From NCBI GenBank assembly GCA_965183885.1, contig OZ238992.1:2046001-2110000 (forward strand): a stretch of 64,000 nucleotides of DNA. The letters run 5' to 3'. A program made the position numbers and the translations under genes. Source of the DNA: UWMA-0277 sp965183885. Lineage in GTDB: Bacteria > Bacteroidota > Bacteroidia > Flavobacteriales > BACL11. Of the stretch, positions 24,322-33,560 are shown piece by piece. The notes beneath the pieces were generated by a model. The model was not told the origin of the DNA. It worked only from the letters and a program-made list of their open reading frames with translations, and ran no database searches. Every line of letters begins with the position of its first letter. Positions within the stretch are counted from its first letter, which is position 1.

Positions 24322-25272
24322 TTATGCTTCTTCTAAGTAATTTAAGATGTTCTTCTCTACTCTATTAATTACATCTGAGACATCTTCTTTTACAAATGTA
24401 TCACCAGTAATATATTCAAATAACTCTATATACCTTTCTGATACTGATGTACAGTATTCTTCTGACATTTCAGGAATTTCTTGACCATCCTTACCTTGGA
24501 ATCCATTCTCAATTAACCACTGACGAACAAATTCTTTAGAAAGTTGTTTTTGTTGTACTCCATTAGCAATTTTATCTTCATAACCTTCAATATAAAAATA
24601 ACGAGATGAATCTGGTGTATGAATTTCATCAATAAGCGTGATAACACCATCTTTATCTTTTCCAAACTCATATTTTGTATCTACAAGAATAAGTCCTTTT
24701 TCTGCTGCCATTTCAGTTCCTCTTTGAAACAAAGCTCTAGTATATTCTTCTAACATAATATAATCAGCTTCAGCTACTAATCCTTGAGCTAAGATTTCTT
24801 CTCTACTAATATCTTCATCATGCCCAACTTCAGCTTTAGTTGTTGGAGTAATTAATGGGGTTTCAAACTTTTGATTTTCTACCATTCCATCAGGCATTGG
24901 AACACCACATAACATTCTTTTTCCTGCTTTATATTCTCTCCAAGCATGTCCTGTTAAGTAACCTCTAATTACCATTTCTACCATAAATGGCTCACACATC
25001 TTTCCAATAGTTACACTAGGGTCTGGTGTTGCTTCCATCCAATTAGGTACTATATCAGCTGTAGCTGTTAAAAATTTTGCTGCAATTTGACTTAAGACTT
25101 GTCCTTTGTAAGGTATTCCTTCAGGTAATACATGGTCAAAAGCTGAGATTCTATCAGAAGCCACCATTACTAGTGTTTCATTATTTACAGTATATACATC
25201 TCTTACTTTTCCTTTATAGAATTTTGTTTGCCCTGGTAAGTTGAAGTTTGTTCCTTTAATTGTGTTAATCAT
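24322..25272 (-). CDS. purC: SAICAR synthase PurC
   Basis: A 316-residue enzyme of purine synthesis that joins CAIR and aspartate with ATP hydrolysis. Hallmarks are FYKGKVRDVYTV near residue 18, ASDRISAFDHVLPEGIPYKG, MVIRGYLTGHAWREYKAGKR, and LILVDTKYEFGKD followed by LIDEIHTPDSSRYF. Its length matches the longer SAICAR synthase class of Bacteroidota. The start overlaps the phoH stop by eight bases. Confidence 0.97.
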   Translation of the reverse strand: MINTIKGTNFNLPGQTKFYKGKVRDVYTVNNETLVMVASDRISAFDHVLPEGIPYKGQVLSQIAAKFLTATADIVPNWMEATPDPSVTIGKMCEPFMVEMVIRGYLTGHAWREYKAGKRMLCGVPMPDGMVENQKFETPLITPTTKAEVGHDEDISREEILAQGLVAEADYIMLEEYTRALFQRGTEMAAEKGLILVDTKYEFGKDKDGVITLIDEIHTPDSSRYFYIEGYEDKIANGVQQKQLSKEFVRQWLIENGFQGKDGQEIPEMSEEYCTSVSERYIELFEYITGDTFVKEDVSDVINRVEKNILNYLEEA

Positions 25273-26206
25273 GTTTTTCTGTTTTATATGCTTTAATTAT
25301 TTCTTTTACTAATTTGTGTCTTATTACATCCTTTTCATCTAGCTGGATAAAGCTAATTCCTTTAACTCCACCAAGTAATCTTTTAGCGTGTAGTAAACCT
25401 GATTGTTGGTGTTTTGGTAAGTCAACCTGAGTTTCATCACCTGTAATTATAAATTTGGCTGACATTCCCATTCTTGTCAGAAACATTTTCATTTGTTGTT
25501 CTGTAGTATTTTGCCCTTCATCTAAAATTACAAAGGCTTTATCTAATGTTCTACCTCTCATAAATGCTAAAGGAGCAATTTGTATTGTTCCGTTTTCTAA
25601 ATAATCATTTAACTTTTCTATAGGTATCATATCAAATAATGCATCATATATAGGCTGCATGTAAGGATCTAGTTTTTCTTTAAGGTCTCCTGGTAAAAAA
25701 CCAAGATTCTCTCCTGCTTCTACTGCTGGTCGTGTAAGTATAAGTCTTTTTACTTCTCTATCTTTTAATGCCTTTACAGCTATAGCAACAGCAGTATAAG
25801 TTTTTCCTGTACCTGCAGGCCCTACAGCAAATAGCATGTCATTTTTATTAATCTCTGCAACCATCTTGCGCTGATTTGCAGTACGAGCTTTTATTACCTT
25901 TCCATTTTGTCCATAAAGAATAATATCGTCTTTCGTTTTTAAAATCTCTTTTTCATCTCCTTCTACTAAACGTTCTATCTGGCTAATAGTTAAAGCTCCA
26001 TACTGGTTAAGATGCTTGATAAATGCTGCTAGCTTCATCTCAAAAAACTTAATTTGATTGCTACTTCCTATTAATTTTAAGTTTTCACCTCTAGCAACAA
26101 TTTTAATTTCTGGGAATAACGTTCTTATTTTATCGAGCTTAGTATTATTTGCACCAAAAAGCTTTATTAGCTCAATATTACTAAGTGTTATTAATTTTTC
26201 GCTCAT
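25265..26206 (-). CDS. phoH: PhoH family ATPase
   Basis: A 313-residue cytoplasmic ATPase of the PhoH/YbeZ family. An N-terminal KH-like part precedes the ATPase domain with the Walker A motif GPAGTGKT at 129-136 and Walker B VILDEGQNTT. The neighbouring gene in many bacteria is the YbeY ribonuclease, which is absent here. It heads the phoH-purC-glycosyltransferase-sigma-rsmG series. No TAnnTTTG box was found on its upstream side. Confidence 0.93.
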   Translation of the reverse strand: MSEKLITLSNIELIKLFGANNTKLDKIRTLFPEIKIVARGENLKLIGSSNQIKFFEMKLAAFIKHLNQYGALTISQIERLVEGDEKEILKTKDDIILYGQNGKVIKARTANQRKMVAEINKNDMLFAVGPAGTGKTYTAVAIAVKALKDREVKRLILTRPAVEAGENLGFLPGDLKEKLDPYMQPIYDALFDMIPIEKLNDYLENGTIQIAPLAFMRGRTLDKAFVILDEGQNTTEQQMKMFLTRMGMSAKFIITGDETQVDLPKHQQSGLLHAKRLLGGVKGISFIQLDEKDVIRHKLVKEIIKAYKTEKHD

Positions 26207-26233
26207 TAATTATTTCCGTTTATAGATTTCTCT

Positions 26234-26241
26234 TATTTTTG
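26234..26241 (+). promoter_or_regulatory. Promoter -7 box for the SAM hydrolase-gldF-gldG operon
   Basis: TATTTTTG, a full TAnnTTTG match, 53 nt before the ATG at 26295, in the divergent gap shared with phoH. Confidence 0.5.
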
Positions 26242-26294
26242 AGGCTGCAAAATAACAATATTTTAACTGTTTCATCAATAGCTTTTAGCAATAA

Positions 26295-27080
26295 ATGGCA
26301 ATAATTACTCTTACTTCTGATTTAGGCACCAAAGATGCCTACCTTCCATCTATAAAAGGAAGTATTTATAGTCAGTTAGAAAACGTTACTATTGTTGATA
26401 TTAGCAATAATATTGAGGCTTTTAATATATCACAAGCAGCTTATGTTCTTCGAAACTGCTTTAAAGATTTCCCAATAGGAACAATACATATAATAAGTAT
26501 TGATGATGAAATATCTATTAAAAATGAACACTTAGTAGTTAAAGCACATGGCCATTTTTTTATAGGTGCAGATAATGGTTTCTTCTCACTATTACTTAAT
26601 GAAGTAAAAGCTGAAAAAATTATACGACTTAATATATCACAAGAGTCAAACTGTATGACTTTTGCCACAAAAAATATATTTGTTCCTGCTGCCTGCCATT
26701 TAGCAAGGGGTGGTACTATGGAGATTATTGGTATTCCTGTTCCTGACTACGAAATAAAACGAACAGAACTAAAAGCTGTTAAAGAAAAGGATACTATAAA
26801 GGGTGTTGTTGTTTATGTTGATCATTATGGAAACGCAATAACAAATATTAATAAACAGGAATTTGAGCAAATAAGAAGAGGAAGGGATTTTACCATACTT
26901 TTTGGAAGAGAAGATGAACAAATAATAAAAATATCAGAAAAGTATAAAGATGTTTTTGAGGGTGATAAACTAGCAATATTTGGAGAAAATATGCAGCTAC
27001 AAATTGCATTAAACCAAGGTAAAGCAAACACTTTACTAGGTTTAGGACTGCACTCAATAATTAGAATTGAATTTAAATGA
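26295..27080 (+). CDS. SAM hydrolase (SAM hydroxide adenosyltransferase) family protein
   Basis: A 261-residue member of the DUF62/fluorinase-like family, whose non-halogenase members split S-adenosylmethionine with water into adenosine and methionine. ITLTSDLGTKDAYLPSIKG at the start carries the family's conserved Asp, and GVVVYVDHYGNAITNI marks the C-terminal domain. FIGADNGFFSLLL and FVPAACHLARGG are further conserved blocks. The physiological purpose of the family is debated. It overlaps the gldF start (ATGA), so the two are translationally coupled, an arrangement I know from other Flavobacteriia. Confidence 0.9.
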   Translation: MAIITLTSDLGTKDAYLPSIKGSIYSQLENVTIVDISNNIEAFNISQAAYVLRNCFKDFPIGTIHIISIDDEISIKNEHLVVKAHGHFFIGADNGFFSLLLNEVKAEKIIRLNISQESNCMTFATKNIFVPAACHLARGGTMEIIGIPVPDYEIKRTELKAVKEKDTIKGVVVYVDHYGNAITNINKQEFEQIRRGRDFTILFGREDEQIIKISEKYKDVFEGDKLAIFGENMQLQIALNQGKANTLLGLGLHSIIRIEFK

Positions 27081-27808
27081 TAGCATTATTAAATAAAGAA
27101 ATTAATAGTTTTTTTAGCACTTTAACAGGTTATTTAATTATAAGCCTATTTTTAATTGTTAATGGAGTGTTATTATGGTCCGAAATAAGCACAATGAATA
27201 TATTAGATTATGGATATGCTAATATGGATGTATTTTTTACAACTTCTCCCCTCCTATTTTTACTTTTTATACCAGCAGTAAGCATGCGTGTTTTTGCTGA
27301 AGAGTATAATACTGGAACTATTGAGGTGCTTTTAACAAAGCCTATTACTCTTTTTAATATTGTGCTTGGTAAATATTTAGCTGTTTTATCTTTAGTTGTT
27401 ATAGCTGTTTTCCCTACTTTAATTTATGTAGGGAGTATTTATTTTTTAGGAGAAACTACAGGAAACCTTGATGGAGCAGCAATACTTGGATCTTATATAG
27501 GTTTATTGCTTTTAAGTAGTCTTTTTGCTGCTATTAGTGTCTATGCTTCATCAATTACATCAAACCAGATTATAGCCTTTGTTTTGGCAATAATACTAAA
27601 CTCCCTTTTTTATTTTGGTTTTGAACTAATTAGTGAATTTTCTTTTTTACAAAAGATTGATTTAGTAATTCAAAAAATAGGAATTTCTTACCACTACTCA
27701 ACCATGAGTAAAGGTTTAATACAGTTCTCTGATATTATATACTTCTTATCTGTTAGCTTCTTATTTTTAAAATTTACAGAACTAGTAATTAAAAAAAGAA
27801 GAGCATAA
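27077..27808 (+). CDS. gldF: Gliding motility ABC transporter permease GldF
   Basis: A 243-residue permease with six membrane helices and the block FIPAVSMRVFAEEYNTGTIEVLLTKPIT at about 73-100, typical of ABC-2 type permeases and of GldF. In Flavobacterium, GldA, GldF and GldG form an ABC transporter required for gliding. GldA is not in this window. It overlaps both its neighbours by a few bases and is followed by gldG. Confidence 0.92.
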   Translation: MIALLNKEINSFFSTLTGYLIISLFLIVNGVLLWSEISTMNILDYGYANMDVFFTTSPLLFLLFIPAVSMRVFAEEYNTGTIEVLLTKPITLFNIVLGKYLAVLSLVVIAVFPTLIYVGSIYFLGETTGNLDGAAILGSYIGLLLLSSLFAAISVYASSITSNQIIAFVLAIILNSLFYFGFELISEFSFLQKIDLVIQKIGISYHYSTMSKGLIQFSDIIYFLSVSFLFLKFTELVIKKRRA

Positions 27809-29535
27809 TGAAAGATAATAACTACATCATTATTCTAACATCACTACTACTAGTTTTTTTACTTAATAGTTTAGCAAACAGTATAGATTTTAGGTTTGAT
27901 ATGACTGCTGAAAATAGACATTCCTTAGCTGAGGAAACTAAAACTATTATTCATGATTTAGATGACAATCTATTTATAAAGGTATATCTGGATGGAGATT
28001 TCCCTGCTGATTTTAAATACTTACAAAATGCTGTGCATAATTTACTAAGCCAGCTTAAAGAAATCTCTCCTAAAAATATTGATTTTGAGTTTATTAATCC
28101 TAACCAATCAAATAGTGATGCTGACAGAATGGCTTTATTTAAACAATTAGTAAATCAGGACCTTACTCCTACTGATTTGGAAATTAGAACTGCAGGAAAT
28201 AATAGCAATCAAATTATATTTCCTGGTGCACTTATTTACTACAAGGATAAAAAAGAAGCTGTTAATTTTTTAACTAATACATTAGGGAATACTACAAGTA
28301 AAAACATTAATACTTCTGTTGAGAACCTTGAATATGATTTTGTATCTGCTATAAAACACCTCAAGCAAAATAAAGTTGAGAAAATAGCATTCCTAACTGG
28401 TAATGGTGAATTAACCGAAAATGAGGTTTATGACGTTACAGAATCTGTAGCCAAAGATAATTTTAAGCTTTCTTATAACTATAGTATTGATAGGTTTAAT
28501 ATCAAAAAATTTGCAATTGATAGCACCACTATGCAACCTAACCTATCAAGACAACTAGCATTACTAAAATCATATAAAGTTGTTGTTATAGCCAAGCCAA
28601 CTATTGCTTTCAATAATATTGACAAACTTCTTATTGATCAATATATTATGAATGGAGGAAGAGTACTATGGCTAGTAGATGGTGTAATTGCCGATATGGA
28701 TAGCTTAAGACAAGAAAAAAGTAGCTTTATAGCTTTAAAAAACCAGCTTAATATTGACGACCAATTACTTAAATATGGAGTAAGAATAAATGCAAATTTA
28801 ATTGAAGATTTAAGAGCATCTCAAATCCCAATTATTACAGGGTATAGCAATAATATTCCACAACAAGAATTTTATGATTGGCCCTATTTCCCTTTATTAA
28901 CCTCTGATAGCAAACACCCTATATCTAAAGGAATAGATGCTGTAAAGTGTAATTTTGTAAGCTCCATTGATACTATTAAGAATACTATTAAGAAAACTAT
29001 TTTATTACACAGTTCTAAAAAAAGCAGATTAAACTTAGCTCCTGCTAAAGTTAGTTTAGGAATGTTAGAAAATCCTCCTGCAACTGAAACATACAATAAG
29101 AAAAATGAGCCTATTGCTGTATTGTTAGAGGGTAATTTTGAATCTGTATTTAAAAATAGAATACAAATCAAACAAAGCCTTATAAAACTAAAGAACGAAA
29201 GTACACCAACAAAAATGATAGTTGTTGCTGATGGTGATATAATTGCTAATAGTATTAGCAGTTCATCTAAGTTATATCCTTTAGGCTATGACCCATTTAT
29301 TAAATATACATACTCTGGTAATAAGCACTTTATTATTAATGCTATTCATTATTTATGTGATGATATTGGTTTAACAAAATTAAAATCAAAAGAGCTAACA
29401 ATAAGATTATTAGATAAATCAAAGATTAAAAGATACAAACTCTTAATACAATTAATAAATATAGTATTTCCCTTAATATTACTACTAGTATTTGCTTTAT
29501 TCTTTACCACAATTAAAAAAAGAAAATATGCCTAA
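27808..29535 (+). CDS. gldG: Gliding motility ABC transporter auxiliary protein GldG
   Basis: A 575-residue protein anchored by helices near residues 7-24 and at about 543-565, with a large periplasmic part between them. The start RFDMTAENRHSLAEETK and the block VLWLVDGVIADMDSLRQEK identify the GldG (DUF4350/ABC-type uncharacterised auxiliary) family. It is the partner of GldF. The start overlaps gldF by one base, and the last eight bases overlap the DUF4340 gene. Confidence 0.93.
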   Translation: MKDNNYIIILTSLLLVFLLNSLANSIDFRFDMTAENRHSLAEETKTIIHDLDDNLFIKVYLDGDFPADFKYLQNAVHNLLSQLKEISPKNIDFEFINPNQSNSDADRMALFKQLVNQDLTPTDLEIRTAGNNSNQIIFPGALIYYKDKKEAVNFLTNTLGNTTSKNINTSVENLEYDFVSAIKHLKQNKVEKIAFLTGNGELTENEVYDVTESVAKDNFKLSYNYSIDRFNIKKFAIDSTTMQPNLSRQLALLKSYKVVVIAKPTIAFNNIDKLLIDQYIMNGGRVLWLVDGVIADMDSLRQEKSSFIALKNQLNIDDQLLKYGVRINANLIEDLRASQIPIITGYSNNIPQQEFYDWPYFPLLTSDSKHPISKGIDAVKCNFVSSIDTIKNTIKKTILLHSSKKSRLNLAPAKVSLGMLENPPATETYNKKNEPIAVLLEGNFESVFKNRIQIKQSLIKLKNESTPTKMIVVADGDIIANSISSSSKLYPLGYDPFIKYTYSGNKHFIINAIHYLCDDIGLTKLKSKELTIRLLDKSKIKRYKLLIQLINIVFPLILLLVFALFFTTIKKRKYA

Positions 29536-30484
29536 AAAACAACTCTTCTATATAGCAGCAATTTTACTTATTACTGCTATAATTTGGTTTTTAACCTCAA
29601 ATAAAAAATCAACCATAAGTACTGATAATACATTTGATGTTTCTGATACATCATCAGTAACCAAAGTATTTATTGCTGACAGGAATGGCACAACACTAAC
29701 CTTAGTAAGAACAGATGGCAATTGGACTGTAAACGATAAGTATAATGTTAGAAAAGACGCTATAAACACCTTACTATATACAATAAAAAGCATCAGAGTA
29801 GAACGCCCAGTACCAACTAAAATATTTGATAAAGTCATACGAAACTTAGCAACATCTGGAGTTAAAGTTGAGGTATATACTAATAAAGAAACACCGTTCA
29901 AAACCTATACTGTAGGAGGCTCTGCTAATAACCACTTGGGGAGCTACATGTTACAAGAAGGAGCTGAAGCACCATTTGTAGTACATATTCCTTCAGTAAA
30001 TGGTTTTTTAGGACCAAGATATGGCATACAAGGAAGCAAGTTAGACATATATAGTTGGAGAGACAATACTGTTTTTAGTCTTTCTTCTAATGAAATTAGA
30101 AATATATCTGTAAAGCATCTTAACGATATTGAAAAATCTTTTAGTTGGAGTGCTAACCCTAGAGAGTTAGCAAACTATAAAGGAGAGTTAGTTTCAGAGA
30201 ACCCTGAACGCTTACTACAACTAGTTAATAGCTTTAAAAAACTAAACTGTGAGATATATAAAGAAGAAAAACACAAGATTGAGTTTGCAACTCCTCTACA
30301 TGAATTAGTTGTTAATTCTGACACTCTTAGGACCTATTCTATAGGAGAGTCTGTAAGTAAAGAAAAGAAAAAAGAGTTTAATGTAAAAAGAATGTATGCT
30401 ACTTTGAATAATGGAGAACTAATGTTAATACAAGATTATGTTTTCAACAAAGTGTTAATTACTATTGATGAATTGGTGAATTAA
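29528..30484 (+). CDS. DUF4340 domain protein
   Basis: A 318-residue protein with one N-terminal membrane helix (about 5-22) and an extracytoplasmic DUF4340 region: RTDGNWTVNDKYNVRKDAIN, a GSANNHLGSYM block, and VHIPSVNGFLGPRYG. DUF4340 proteins often follow GldG-like genes in other phyla, which suggests that they belong to the same transporter complex. The ATG at 29528 is preferred to a TTG at 29492 inside gldG, because the membrane anchor begins right after it. It overlaps gldG by eight bases. Confidence 0.85.
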   Translation: MPKKQLFYIAAILLITAIIWFLTSNKKSTISTDNTFDVSDTSSVTKVFIADRNGTTLTLVRTDGNWTVNDKYNVRKDAINTLLYTIKSIRVERPVPTKIFDKVIRNLATSGVKVEVYTNKETPFKTYTVGGSANNHLGSYMLQEGAEAPFVVHIPSVNGFLGPRYGIQGSKLDIYSWRDNTVFSLSSNEIRNISVKHLNDIEKSFSWSANPRELANYKGELVSENPERLLQLVNSFKKLNCEIYKEEKHKIEFATPLHELVVNSDTLRTYSIGESVSKEKKKEFNVKRMYATLNNGELMLIQDYVFNKVLITIDELVN

Positions 30485-30511
30485 AGAATCCTTTTAACTC
30501 AACATAAAATT

Positions 30512-30519
30512 TATATTTG
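30512..30519 (+). promoter_or_regulatory. Promoter -7 box for dnaN
   Basis: TATATTTG, a full TAnnTTTG match, ends 38 nt before the dnaN ATG. Confidence 0.6.
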
Positions 30520-30557
30520 ACACTTATAATTAAACTTTTAAAAACAAGAAAAGCCCA

Positions 30558-31676
30558 ATGAAATTTATTGTAAATAGTACTGCATTATTAAAAGAATTAC
30601 AAAAGTTAAATGGTGTTATTAGCACTAGTAATACCTTACCAATTCTTGATAATTTTTTATTTGACATTAGTAATAATGAGATGTCAATAGTAGCTTCTGA
30701 TTTAGAAACAACAATGCGCTCATCAATTACTGTAGAAGCAGATGTTGATGGGAAGATTACTATTCCGGCTCGTATATTAATTGATACTTTAAAAACATTT
30801 TCAAACCAGCCTCTTACCTTTATTGTTGATACTAATACCTTTGGTATTGAAATGAGTTCAGAACTAGGAAACTATAGGCTTGCAGGACAAAATGCAGATG
30901 AATTTCCAAAAACACCAAAACTACAAGCATCAGCTACAACTACTATTAAAGGGGAAGTATTAGCAAATGCTATTAATAAAACTTTATTTGCTAGTGGAAA
31001 TGATGAATTAAGACCTGTTATGTCAGGTGTTTTCTGTGAACTTTCTTCTGACCAAACTACTTTTGTATCAACTGATGCTCACAAACTGGTAAAGCATAGC
31101 CGTACTGATGTAAAATCGGATAAATCAGCATCTTTTATCCTGCCTAAAAAACCATTAACTATTCTTAAAAACAATATTAATGATGATGCTGAGGTAAGCT
31201 TAGAATATAATGATACAAATGCTTTATTCTCATTTAATAACATTACTATTATTTGCCGCCTTATTGACGGTAAATACCCTAACTATGAGGCCGTAATTCC
31301 AAAAGAAAACCCTAATAAGCTAACTATTGCAACAGCAACGTTATTAAGCTCAATAAAAAGGGTTTCTATCTTTGCAAATAAAACTACTCATCAGATTAGA
31401 TTTAAAGTTGCAGGTAGCGAATTACAAATTACTTCTGAAGATTTAGACTTTGCAAATAAGGCTGAAGAACGCTTATCTTGTCAATACGAAGGAGATGATA
31501 TGGAAATTGGGTTTAATTCAAGATTTGTAATTGATATGTTAAATAATATAGGAGCTGAGCAAATCTCTATTGAAATGAGTGCTCCTAATAGAGCTGGAAT
31601 TATTTTACCCCTTGATGGACAAGAAGAAGGTGAAAATACTTTAATGTTGGTAATGCCAGTAATGTTAAACTCTTAA
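30558..31676 (+). CDS. dnaN: DNA polymerase III beta clamp
   Basis: A 372-residue sliding clamp with the three repeated beta-clamp domains. Visible blocks include IPARILIDTLKTFSNQPLTF, GQNADEFPKTPK, RPVMSGVFCEL, DAHKLVKHSR, IDGKYPNYEAVIP and the C-terminal LVMPVML, which ends with the family's peptide-binding strand. The location behind the gld operon instead of beside dnaA is usual in Flavobacteriia. It has its own promoter. Confidence 0.97.
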   Translation: MKFIVNSTALLKELQKLNGVISTSNTLPILDNFLFDISNNEMSIVASDLETTMRSSITVEADVDGKITIPARILIDTLKTFSNQPLTFIVDTNTFGIEMSSELGNYRLAGQNADEFPKTPKLQASATTTIKGEVLANAINKTLFASGNDELRPVMSGVFCELSSDQTTFVSTDAHKLVKHSRTDVKSDKSASFILPKKPLTILKNNINDDAEVSLEYNDTNALFSFNNITIICRLIDGKYPNYEAVIPKENPNKLTIATATLLSSIKRVSIFANKTTHQIRFKVAGSELQITSEDLDFANKAEERLSCQYEGDDMEIGFNSRFVIDMLNNIGAEQISIEMSAPNRAGIILPLDGQEEGENTLMLVMPVMLNS

Positions 31677-31686
31677 TTAAACTATA

Positions 31687-31881
31687 ATGAAAAAAATACT
31701 TTTAACTCTATTTGTTTCAGGCTTACTATTTAGCTCGTGCCAAAAATGTGTTGAATGTACAAATTGCCCTAATGATGTAGCATTAATTGATACAGAAATT
31801 TGTGAGGATAATTTTGCCTCAAAAGACGACTATAACACTGCTATTGAACAAGTTGAGTCACTAGGCTGCAACTGCAAATAA
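31687..31881 (+). CDS. Small cysteine-rich lipoprotein
   Basis: A 64-residue protein with a lipoprotein signal ending LLFSSC (lipidated Cys18). Directly after it, cysteines repeat every three residues (C18, C21, C24, C27 in CQKCVECTNC), with three more at 38, 61 and 63. Similar short lipoproteins are common in Bacteroidota. The regular cysteine spacing suggests disulfides or metal binding, but nothing shows which. It starts ten bases after dnaN and is followed by an outer-membrane barrel gene after six bases. Confidence 0.75.
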   Translation: MKKILLTLFVSGLLFSSCQKCVECTNCPNDVALIDTEICEDNFASKDDYNTAIEQVESLGCNCK

Positions 31882-31887
31882 TATACT

Positions 31888-32592
31888 ATGAAAAAAAAAT
31901 CACTAATTTTATTACTAGCTATTTTTACAACTGCTGCTAGTGCACAAAGTTTAATTCCAACTAAATTTGGAATTAAAGCAGGACTGAATATTGCTAACAT
32001 TACTTCTACCACTATTAAAGGTTTTGAAAAACCTTCTTCTGACTCAAAGATGGGTCTTGCAGGTGGTTTTGTATTAGAAATTGCCTTATCAGACAAATGG
32101 TTTATAAAGCCTGAGTTATTATTTTCTCAAAAAGGAGCTACATTTTACTATGATCATACACATGATTACGAAATAAATCAAAGAGATGAATATACAACAT
32201 CAAATGAGCTAACACTTTCTTATATTGATTTAAATATTAACTTAAGTTATAAAGCAACAGATAAAATTGCACTTAACTTCGGACCTTCTGTTTCCTATTT
32301 AGTTGCTTATGACTATGCATTTACACAAAGTCCAACTCAAAGCTTACTTCATAGCAACATTTTACTTCCTGGAACAATTGAAGCAGAAACAATAGATGTT
32401 GGAATAAATTCTGGAATATCTTACTATCTAACTGAGAACTTTGTATTTGATGCAAAGGTATATACTGGTTTTTCTGGTGTTGTACAGGTAAGGTTGCCTC
32501 ATGAGGCAATCCCTATTAATTCTTATACACCCCCTACTGTATATATTCTAAAGAATAATGCATTTGCTTTCTCATTTACTTACTTGTTTTAA
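31888..32592 (+). CDS. Outer membrane beta-barrel (porin-family) protein
   Basis: A 234-residue protein with a signal peptide (KKKSLILLLAIFTTAASAQ), then eight or so amphipathic strands starting with FGIKAGLNIANIT and ending in the aromatic-terminated FAFSFTYLF, typical of OMP barrel family 2 (PorT-like) proteins. WFIKPELLFSQKGA is a recognisable strand. The specific role is unknown. It lies six bases after the Cys-rich lipoprotein and converges on the phospholipase-like gene. Confidence 0.85.
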   Translation: MKKKSLILLLAIFTTAASAQSLIPTKFGIKAGLNIANITSTTIKGFEKPSSDSKMGLAGGFVLEIALSDKWFIKPELLFSQKGATFYYDHTHDYEINQRDEYTTSNELTLSYIDLNINLSYKATDKIALNFGPSVSYLVAYDYAFTQSPTQSLLHSNILLPGTIEAETIDVGINSGISYYLTENFVFDAKVYTGFSGVVQVRLPHEAIPINSYTPPTVYILKNNAFAFSFTYLF

Positions 32593-32599
32593 TTAAAAG

Positions 32600-33559
32600 C
32601 TAATGTTGATGCCCTCTTGCTGCATCAATAGTAATCTTTGAGTCTATTTTTTCTTCTTTATCAGAGGCATTAACCTTTTGCATATCATTAAGTGTTGGTT
32701 GCCCTGCATCTATCCATGCTGAATACCATAAACTCCCTAAAGTAATTATTGATTGACGCATTCTTCTTTCAACCATACCATTAAGTTTTTTATGGTAAGT
32801 ACTTGAGAAATCTAAAGATCTTACTTTAAGCGTTCTTGCTCCTTTTTTCTCGTAAGAATATTGTTTGTCTTTTTCAAATGATGATACTATTTCTTTTTCC
32901 AGTAACAATACTGAATCTAAAGAATTATGACTACTTTCAATTGCTTCCCAAGCTACATCTAAAACAGAATATTTATATGCTGCTGTACCTATCAAATAAT
33001 CATATTCTACAGCAAATAATTCAGGCAATCTGCTTTCCCAAAAGGAATGTATCCCATGCTGATTTGTTAACTGTCCGTTATAATTAAGTGTAGTGTGTAA
33101 AGGAACATGAGCATCAGCAATATAATGCCCTAAATCAGCCGAATTCTTTAAAACTAGATACGTATTCTTATTTTTAAATGCTAATACTAAATTATTATAT
33201 ACTGTTTGTATATGCCAGGGCAATACTCCATAAGCTTCTATTGTATCTTTTGTATACTTAAGAGTTGCATCACTCCACTTCTTAGGCATTACTTCAAATG
33301 GGTTATTCCCATAATAATCAATATCAATATAATGCCTTGAAGCTTCTTCCTTAAGAATATACCTTCTTTTATCTGCATCTATTGCATGTTCTGTTAAATA
33401 ATTAATATTCTTTTTATAGAATCCAATTATATCTTCAGGCAAGGTAAAAACAGCATAATGATTTATCTTTTTATGAGCATAAAATCCCCAAGGGGTTGAT
33501 GCATAATTAAAACAGGTAACAAATAATAAAAAACCTATTATTTGCAATCTATTTTTCAT
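32600..33559 (-). CDS. Zinc-dependent phospholipase C/S1-P1 nuclease-fold protein
   Basis: A 319-residue exported protein. The N-terminal Trp of WGFYAHKKINHYAV follows the signal peptide, as in zinc phospholipase C and S1/P1 nucleases where it is the first metal ligand. Later ligands lie in DLGHYIADAHVPLHT and NQHGIHSFWE. The long all-helical fold and lack of a bacterial nuclease signature favour the phospholipase C-like branch, but activity is not proven. The ATG at 33559 is preferred to a GTG at 33568 inside comB. It ends in a His-containing tail (GHQH). Confidence 0.8.
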   Translation of the reverse strand: MKNRLQIIGFLLFVTCFNYASTPWGFYAHKKINHYAVFTLPEDIIGFYKKNINYLTEHAIDADKRRYILKEEASRHYIDIDYYGNNPFEVMPKKWSDATLKYTKDTIEAYGVLPWHIQTVYNNLVLAFKNKNTYLVLKNSADLGHYIADAHVPLHTTLNYNGQLTNQHGIHSFWESRLPELFAVEYDYLIGTAAYKYSVLDVAWEAIESSHNSLDSVLLLEKEIVSSFEKDKQYSYEKKGARTLKVRSLDFSSTYHKKLNGMVERRMRQSIITLGSLWYSAWIDAGQPTLNDMQKVNASDKEEKIDSKITIDAARGHQH

Positions 33560-33560
33560 G

